Assembly: GCA_015059805.1 (NCBI GenBank)
Contig: SUZO01000003.1
Span: 81,916-145,915 of the forward strand
Length of the DNA stretch: 64,000 bases
From: Rikenellaceae bacterium
GTDB taxonomy: Bacteria > Bacteroidota > Bacteroidia > Bacteroidales > Rikenellaceae
Reading direction: 5' to 3'
Shown here: piece by piece, positions 59,718-64,000 of the stretch
Layout of the letters: each line of letters opens with the position of its first letter
Position numbering within the stretch: the first letter of the stretch is position 1
Notes under the pieces: generated by a model
Database searches by the model: none
The model's input: only the letters and a program-made list of their open reading frames with translations
Told to the model about the DNA's origin: nothing
Program-made: the position numbers and the translations under genes

Positions 59718-60494
59718 TTACTTAGTAATTGCATCGTAGAAGTCGGTTGTTGCCCAAGTAAAGCCCAACTCTTTAGCGATATTGTATGTGTAAGGGGTGT
59801 TTACCATCCACAAGAAGGTCTCAATGCCGTACTGGCGGAACTGCTCAATCCACTCGGTATGGTTTAGAATAACGTTGATATTATACGATATAGCGTTATA
59901 TCCGCGCTCTTTAACCTCCTCAGGCTTGAGTGAGTGGTGAAGGTTGCTTGAGTTGTAGATAACCTTCATATTTGGCTCCTGACGAAGCACCTCATCAAGC
60001 GTCTCGGTCTTGAAAGAGAGCATGTACATCTGGTCAAGCATATCAAGCTCGCGGATAATCTCAAGGCTCTTTGTGATAAGTTCCTTCTCGCGCTCGCCCT
60101 TGTGAGACTTAATCTCCAGAAGTTGATAGATGTGAGGGGTCTTCTTTGCCTGCTCAAGCCACTCGCGCAGAGTAGGAATCTGATTACCAAATGGGAGGCG
60201 GTGGGCGCGAATCTCCTCAAAGGTGCTACCCTGACAGCTCAGTTCATCTGTAATCTTATTATCGTGGCGGATAACAAGCTGATTGTCCGCTGTAAGGTGT
60301 ACATCAAACTCAACACCTGCAAAATTCAGCTCCTGTGCGCGACGAAGAGCGTCAAGGGTATTCTCGTCTGTGGTAAACTCGCTGCCGGTGCTTGCATTGC
60401 CGCGGTGAGCAAGGATTTTAACCTCGCTACTCTGCTTGCAGCAAGAACTTAAAGCGAGAATTACAACTGAAAATATTGCAAAAAACTTCTTCAT
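59718..60494 (-). CDS. Glycerophosphodiester phosphodiesterase lipoprotein
   Basis: A 258-residue lipoprotein (lipobox LSSC, Cys18) of the GDPD family, hydrolysing glycerophosphodiesters to glycerol 3-phosphate and an alcohol. Visible catalytic elements: AHRGN (His), TDENTLDALRRAQELNFAGVEFDVHLTADNQLVIRHD with the two acidic metal ligands and the second His. It starts 2 bp after the rhaD stop and ends the operon. The rhaD link is unexpected for phospholipid degradation and may be coincidence. Confidence 0.88.
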   Translation of the reverse strand: MKKFFAIFSVVILALSSCCKQSSEVKILAHRGNASTGSEFTTDENTLDALRRAQELNFAGVEFDVHLTADNQLVIRHDNKITDELSCQGSTFEEIRAHRLPFGNQIPTLREWLEQAKKTPHIYQLLEIKSHKGEREKELITKSLEIIRELDMLDQMYMLSFKTETLDEVLRQEPNMKVIYNSSNLHHSLKPEEVKERGYNAISYNINVILNHTEWIEQFRQYGIETFLWMVNTPYTYNIAKELGFTWATTDFYDAITK

Positions 60495-60496
60495 CG

Positions 60497-61312
60497 TTAT
60501 CGCTGATTAGGCAGTTTGAATACATCACGAATCTCCTGTACAGCCTCTGGAGTCATACCCTCGGCAGTAAAGCCGAAATTCTTTGCAGTCATGTAGATAT
60601 TTGCAGCCTTATTAAGCACATCTGTCTGGTCAAACGCCTCCATCATATCTGGACCCACTGCAACAGTACCGTGCTTCTCCCACAGTACAACGTCATATCG
60701 TCTAATCTGCTTTAGCGTTGGTTCTACAAGCTCTGTAGATGATGGCAGTGCGTATGGTACAACACCAATGCCAAGTGGAGCAAAGGCAAGAGTCTCAGGA
60801 ATCATTGACCAAAGAACCTGTGTAAGATGCTCTGAGTCGAGGAACTCCTTTGAGTGTGACAATGCCACAAGCTCAATAGGGTGGGTGTGCAGTGTAGCCT
60901 TATAGCCAGAGCCGCACTCTATCATATAGTCCTGAATTGCAAGGTGAGATGAAATCTCGGATGTGGGAACGATAGGATTATCAGCAATAATCTCGTATGT
61001 TGCGCAGTCGTCAAGAATGCGAACAATACTACCAGCACACATCGGATCGCGTGCAAGGTCGCGCATACGCTTACCTGTGCCCTTGCAGTAGAAGTAGCAA
61101 CCCTTAAGGTGTGGAAGTGTTACGCCAATAGCCTTTGGAGCGCAAATGGCTGGCATGGCGCGCATCTGCTCGTCTACATACTCTGTGATGTTGAGCGTGA
61201 GGTTTCCACCGTTGCGCTCAGCCCATCCCTTCTGCCATAGGTAACCTGCAACCTCGGCAACACTATCAAGTGCAGCTTTAAGTTCTGGGCGTGAAGTAAG
61301 AATAGATGTCAT
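60497..61312 (-). CDS. rhaD: Rhamnulose-1-phosphate aldolase
   Basis: A 271-residue class II aldolase splitting L-rhamnulose 1-phosphate to DHAP and lactaldehyde. Visible: KGWAERNGGNLT (substrate phosphate loop), KGTGKRMRD, PTSEISSHL, the zinc ligands in ATLHTHPIELVAL and in WEKHGTVAVGP, matching the E. coli enzyme. Gene order is dehydrogenase, rhaD, glycerophosphodiesterase, all minus strand. RhaA/RhaB genes are not in the window. Confidence 0.93.
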   Translation of the reverse strand: MTSILTSRPELKAALDSVAEVAGYLWQKGWAERNGGNLTLNITEYVDEQMRAMPAICAPKAIGVTLPHLKGCYFYCKGTGKRMRDLARDPMCAGSIVRILDDCATYEIIADNPIVPTSEISSHLAIQDYMIECGSGYKATLHTHPIELVALSHSKEFLDSEHLTQVLWSMIPETLAFAPLGIGVVPYALPSSTELVEPTLKQIRRYDVVLWEKHGTVAVGPDMMEAFDQTDVLNKAANIYMTAKNFGFTAEGMTPEAVQEIRDVFKLPNQR

Positions 61313-61341
61313 ATTAGTTTGAGTTTTTTTTAGGTTATCAA

Positions 61342-62373
61342 TTATGAAAGTTGCTTCTTATTTACCCAGAAGGTAAGCTCGCCACCGGCAAGGAAGTTCT
61401 GGTAGTTCTTGATAGCAAAGATAGGGGCGTCGCAGAATGAGTTTACGGTAATGCCGCCAAGGTGGTTGGTAAGGGTGATGTTGTCATACTTGAGGTAGAA
61501 CTCAGGAATATCTGGCTCAGTCTCAAATACGTCAATAGCTGCACCAAGTAGCTTGCCACTATCCATTGCTCGTCTAAATGCCTCTGTATCAACAAGGTAT
61601 GAACGAGCGGTGTTGATAAGATACGAGTTCTGCTTCATCAATCCAAACTCGCGGTCGGTCATAATAGCACCATTTGAGCGGGCATGGAGCGTTACAATGT
61701 CTGCAGTTGCGAGCAACTCGTCCATAGGAACAACAGTAACATAATCCTCCTTGCACTCCTTAAGGAATGGGTCGGCAACAAGAATCTTACAGCCGAAAAC
61801 AGAGAGCTTATAAGCTACAAGGCGACCAATAGAGCCATAGCCAACGATACCAACGGTCATGTCGGTCATCTCCTTAACAGAGGTCTCTGTGTTTGGATAG
61901 GTGATTCTCCACTCGCGGTTACGAAGTGCAATATTTGAGCGTGAGATATTACGAGTCTCTGAGAGGATAACACCAATTGTAAACTCAGCAACAGCATTTG
62001 CATTGTGTGCAGGGTTGTTAGATACGATAATTCCCAGCTCTGTAGCATCCTCAACGTCGATATTCTCCAATCCACCGCGGCAGGTCATAATAGCCTTGAG
62101 GTTAGGAGCCTTCTCAATCATGCGACGCTTGATAGGGCAGAGGTGTACGATGATAAGGTCTGCAGCAGCAATAGCCTCCTCAAGACCCTCTGGATAGACG
62201 ATATTGTCGTGGCGACGAGCCTCAATATCCTTAATAATGTCGCGCATCTGTGACTTGTCTGGTAGACCAAAGAAGAAGACCTCCATGGTGTCGCCATCTT
62301 TAAGGTAAGGACGTACGCCTTTCTCCATCATCTCGCTGGTAATAAAGGCATCAGCTATACAAACAATTTTCAT
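61342..62373 (-). CDS. D-isomer-specific 2-hydroxyacid dehydrogenase
   Basis: A 343-residue NAD-dependent oxidoreductase of the D-2-hydroxyacid/3-phosphoglycerate dehydrogenase family. The Rossmann motif is GIVGYGSIGRL, the catalytic Arg lies in LHARSN, the Glu in FETEPDIP and the His in NHLGG. Heads the rhaD operon, so it may act on a sugar acid or lactaldehyde-derived lactate; the exact substrate is uncertain (SerA-type activity is unlikely as no ACT domain is present). It ends 29 bp before rhaD. Confidence 0.88.
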   Translation of the reverse strand: MKIVCIADAFITSEMMEKGVRPYLKDGDTMEVFFFGLPDKSQMRDIIKDIEARRHDNIVYPEGLEEAIAAADLIIVHLCPIKRRMIEKAPNLKAIMTCRGGLENIDVEDATELGIIVSNNPAHNANAVAEFTIGVILSETRNISRSNIALRNREWRITYPNTETSVKEMTDMTVGIVGYGSIGRLVAYKLSVFGCKILVADPFLKECKEDYVTVVPMDELLATADIVTLHARSNGAIMTDREFGLMKQNSYLINTARSYLVDTEAFRRAMDSGKLLGAAIDVFETEPDIPEFYLKYDNITLTNHLGGITVNSFCDAPIFAIKNYQNFLAGGELTFWVNKKQLS

Positions 62374-62747
62374 AGTTATTTAGGTTTTAGGTATTTATTT
62401 TGGTGTAATTCACAAATTTAACTATAATTTTTTATTTAGCAAGCGTATTTCAAAAAAAAATTGCTCTATAAATTGATTTTTTATTCAAAGAATCGATTTT
62501 TTATTACCTCTTGATTTTTTATATAACCTGCCTATTGATTTTTGAAATTAAATTTATAAATTTGCAAAGAATGGTTGTGAAATGAATACCAGAAATATAT
62601 TTGATAATTAGCGAATTGACTAATATTTCAGAGAGGTCGGCTTTATTGTTTGATGCGTGGAGGTTATGCATATTGTTCATCATTATGTTATGAGTATCCA
62701 TAATTTTTTTGGCTTATTGGTCAAAATTCAAAACTAACTAATATATT
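62374..62747. promoter_or_regulatory. Divergent intergenic region with four GATTTTTTAT-like iterons
   Basis: AT-rich 374 bp between the dehydrogenase and the small-peptide gene. A motif TTGATTTTTTAT is iterated with its GATTTTT core beginning at 62475, 62495, 62513 and 62537, spacings about 18-24 bp. A plus-strand promoter follows (62535-62564). The leader to ATG 62748 would be about 175 nt with no evident gene. Confidence 0.6.
62535..62564 (+). promoter_or_regulatory. Candidate promoter of the small-peptide / lipoprotein genes
   Basis: TTG at 62535-62537 (partial -33), 19-bp spacer, TAAATTTG at 62557-62564. Confidence 0.5.
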
Positions 62748-62894
62748 ATGAATATTATGAGTGCTAAATTTTACACAACTCCGGATTTGGAGTATTTAAG
62801 TTTTGCAGCAGAACAGGGTTTTGCTGCGACATTGGATGGTGGCACCACCAACGAGGAGTTTGAAGAGGGTAATGGCGGTGAGCCTATATGGTAG
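62748..62894 (+). CDS. Small peptide linked to fimbrillin-like lipoprotein
   Basis: A 48-residue peptide: MNIMSAKFYTTPDLEYLSF, then a Gly/Glu/Asn-rich tail ending in GEPIW. It has no signal peptide. Such short, Thr-Pro-Glu-Leu-bearing peptides with a Gly-rich tail are commonly encoded just before exported proteins in Bacteroidales; function unknown, possibly a peptide cargo or leader. It is 13 bp upstream of the next gene, so co-transcribed. Confidence 0.7.
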   Translation: MNIMSAKFYTTPDLEYLSFAAEQGFAATLDGGTTNEEFEEGNGGEPIW

Positions 62895-62907
62895 AAAGGA
62901 GGAAATT
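62895..62907 (+). promoter_or_regulatory. Strong Shine-Dalgarno before the lipoprotein gene
   Basis: AAAGGAGGAA ends 3 bp before ATG 62908. Most genes in this window lack such a sequence, so this one is atypical. Confidence 0.85.
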
Positions 62908-64000
62908 ATGAGAACTTTTAACTATTTTTTTGTATTGTTTTTGATGTACACTTTAGTTAGCTGTACAACAGACAGTGTAGACAATGAAAGTATATCACCA
63001 CTACCTAATGCTAATTCCCGTAGGATTTTTACTGCAACCATAGAGCAGGCTGATACTCGATTAGAGTTTGACGGTAGGAGTTTTATGTGGGAAAAAGGTG
63101 ACTCTATATGTGTCTATCCTGTAATGAATGAGTATGGAGTAGATTCGTGGGAATATTTTGCAGCGATGGAGTCGGGTAGTTCTGTTCGCTTTGCTCAACT
63201 CCCCTCTTATGATGGTGTGTACCGCGATGTTATAGGTGATGAATTTTTGGCTTTTTATCCAGAGACCTTAAGCGGAGATTATGTTGATTTTGCAAAAGAC
63301 AGTTACTCATTTTATATCACCCCTTGGGTCGATGCGAAAAGTGTGTCTAAACCAGCTATAGCAGGCTATACGGCAGGAAATAAAATCAATTTTAAGAATG
63401 TCGGCACAATGTATAAAGTCAGAATAGCATCTGACAATGTAACATCATTAGAGTTACGAGGTCAAGGTATTTCAGGTAAGTTTTTTATTCAAGGTTTGAA
63501 GAGTGGCGTTGTAACTTCAACTCCGTACGAGAACAATTATGATTATATCGAGGTAACGGGTAAGTTTGAGAAGGATAAAACTTACTACATTTCTGCCTGT
63601 CCGAACACCTCGCAACTATCTATGTATATAAACGGAGATTTGTATAAGAGTCTTAATGCGCCAATGCAATTTGAACGCAATAAGATATATAATCTGGGCG
63701 AAGTATTCAAGAATCACAGAATCTACTTTACCGACGAGATTGTCTATAATATGCCTATGGACGATATAATGAATGGTACTGTCGGACCTGAAGATGTAAG
63801 TTCGGCAACTATCACCTTATATGATGAGGCTGGCAATAAGATACCTCTGGCTGATGGCGGAGTTATGCAAAAGCCATTGAATATGGAGGATCCGTTCTCC
63901 TCTTTGAATGTTTTCTACTACTACGATATTCCTCGTGAGCTAACAGACAAGACTATCTCTTTCTCTGTAAAGACATCTAATCCTCAGCGCAGAGGCACAG
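62908..64000 (+). CDS. Fimbrillin-like surface lipoprotein (3' partial)
   Basis: Open frame to the window end, 364 visible codons. Signal peptide with lipobox LVSC (Cys19), then RRIFTATIEQADTRLEFDGRSFMWEKGDSICVYP, which is typical of fimbrillin/Mfa-like and other Bacteroidales fimbrial or surface lipoproteins (pattern T-R-x-x-F-D-G ... W-x-x-G-D-x-I-x-V-Y). Further beta-strand-rich sequence follows. It likely belongs to an adhesin or fimbrial locus with the small peptide upstream; the rest lies outside the window. GC content and codon use are lower than in the housekeeping genes. Confidence 0.8.
   Translation, partial: MRTFNYFFVLFLMYTLVSCTTDSVDNESISPLPNANSRRIFTATIEQADTRLEFDGRSFMWEKGDSICVYPVMNEYGVDSWEYFAAMESGSSVRFAQLPSYDGVYRDVIGDEFLAFYPETLSGDYVDFAKDSYSFYITPWVDAKSVSKPAIAGYTAGNKINFKNVGTMYKVRIASDNVTSLELRGQGISGKFFIQGLKSGVVTSTPYENNYDYIEVTGKFEKDKTYYISACPNTSQLSMYINGDLYKSLNAPMQFERNKIYNLGEVFKNHRIYFTDEIVYNMPMDDIMNGTVGPEDVSSATITLYDEAGNKIPLADGGVMQKPLNMEDPFSSLNVFYYYDIPRELTDKTISFSVKTSNPQRRGT

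Overview
This window reads as chromosomal DNA of an anaerobic gut Bacteroidales. Genes are preceded by the Bacteroidetes promoter form (TTTG, about 19-22 bp, then TAnnTTTG), almost never by Shine-Dalgarno sequences. Lipoproteins and signal-peptide proteins are frequent. There is an [FeFe]-hydrogenase with its maturases, a sodium-pumping methylmalonyl-CoA decarboxylase for propionate formation, rhamnose enzymes, and families typical of Bacteroidales (fimbrillin-like lipoprotein, M64 peptidase, HsdR-N protein, 4-helix-bundle protein). An Alistipes/Rikenellaceae-like genome is my best guess, at low to moderate confidence. No rRNA, CRISPR array, transposase, integrase or phage module was seen.

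Layout. 0-7 kb: a YgjP-type metallopeptidase, then a compact reverse-strand operon of [FeFe]-hydrogenase, hydE, hydG, hydF and a threonine aldolase. 7-10.7 kb: a large beta-helix lipoprotein and a 55-residue ferredoxin. 10.8-12.4 kb: MBL hydrolase plus SDR pair. 12.5-13.6 kb: tRNA-Ser followed by a tandem array whose units contain inverted pieces of that tRNA. 13.7-23.3 kb: ion transporters, AraC regulator, plsY plus acyl-CoA ligase, a LytS/LytTR-type two-component pair, HsdR-N protein. 23.3-33.7 kb: GH2-like protein, tRNA-Lys and tRNA-Pro, M64 peptidase, cold-shock protein, three secreted proteins, GH78 rhamnosidase. 33.8-42.9 kb: glutamate decarboxylase, cyclophilin, an iteron-bounded element carrying a 4-helix-bundle gene, SIRT5-like sirtuin, MeaB, then the methylmalonyl-CoA epimerase/decarboxylase operon. 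42.9-58.7 kb: malQ, two FKBP-type lipoproteins, ruvA, acetyltransferase, recQ, gyrA, TPR protein, membrane TIR protein and pyrophosphatase, with repeat-rich intergenic DNA. 58.9-64 kb: HAD phosphatase, a dehydrogenase/rhaD/glycerophosphodiesterase operon, and a small peptide plus fimbrillin-like lipoprotein cut by the window end.

Metabolic logic. MeaB, epimerase, the decarboxylase subunits and a probable desacylase sit together and form the end of the succinate-to-propionate route, with sodium export. Hydrogenase and ferredoxin handle reductant. GH78 and RhaD point to rhamnose use.

The most unusual signal is a repeat family. Three short palindromic elements (near 43.2, 46.4 and 57.6 kb) share their terminal architecture with a longer element at 35.7-36.4 kb that carries the 4-helix-bundle gene: AATGRCA-type iterons at exact 10-bp spacing, then a GC hairpin and TTAAT, inverted at the other end. 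This looks like an S23/IVP-associated element with gene-less derivatives. Two further palindrome designs and a repeated terminator family fill the same intergenic regions.
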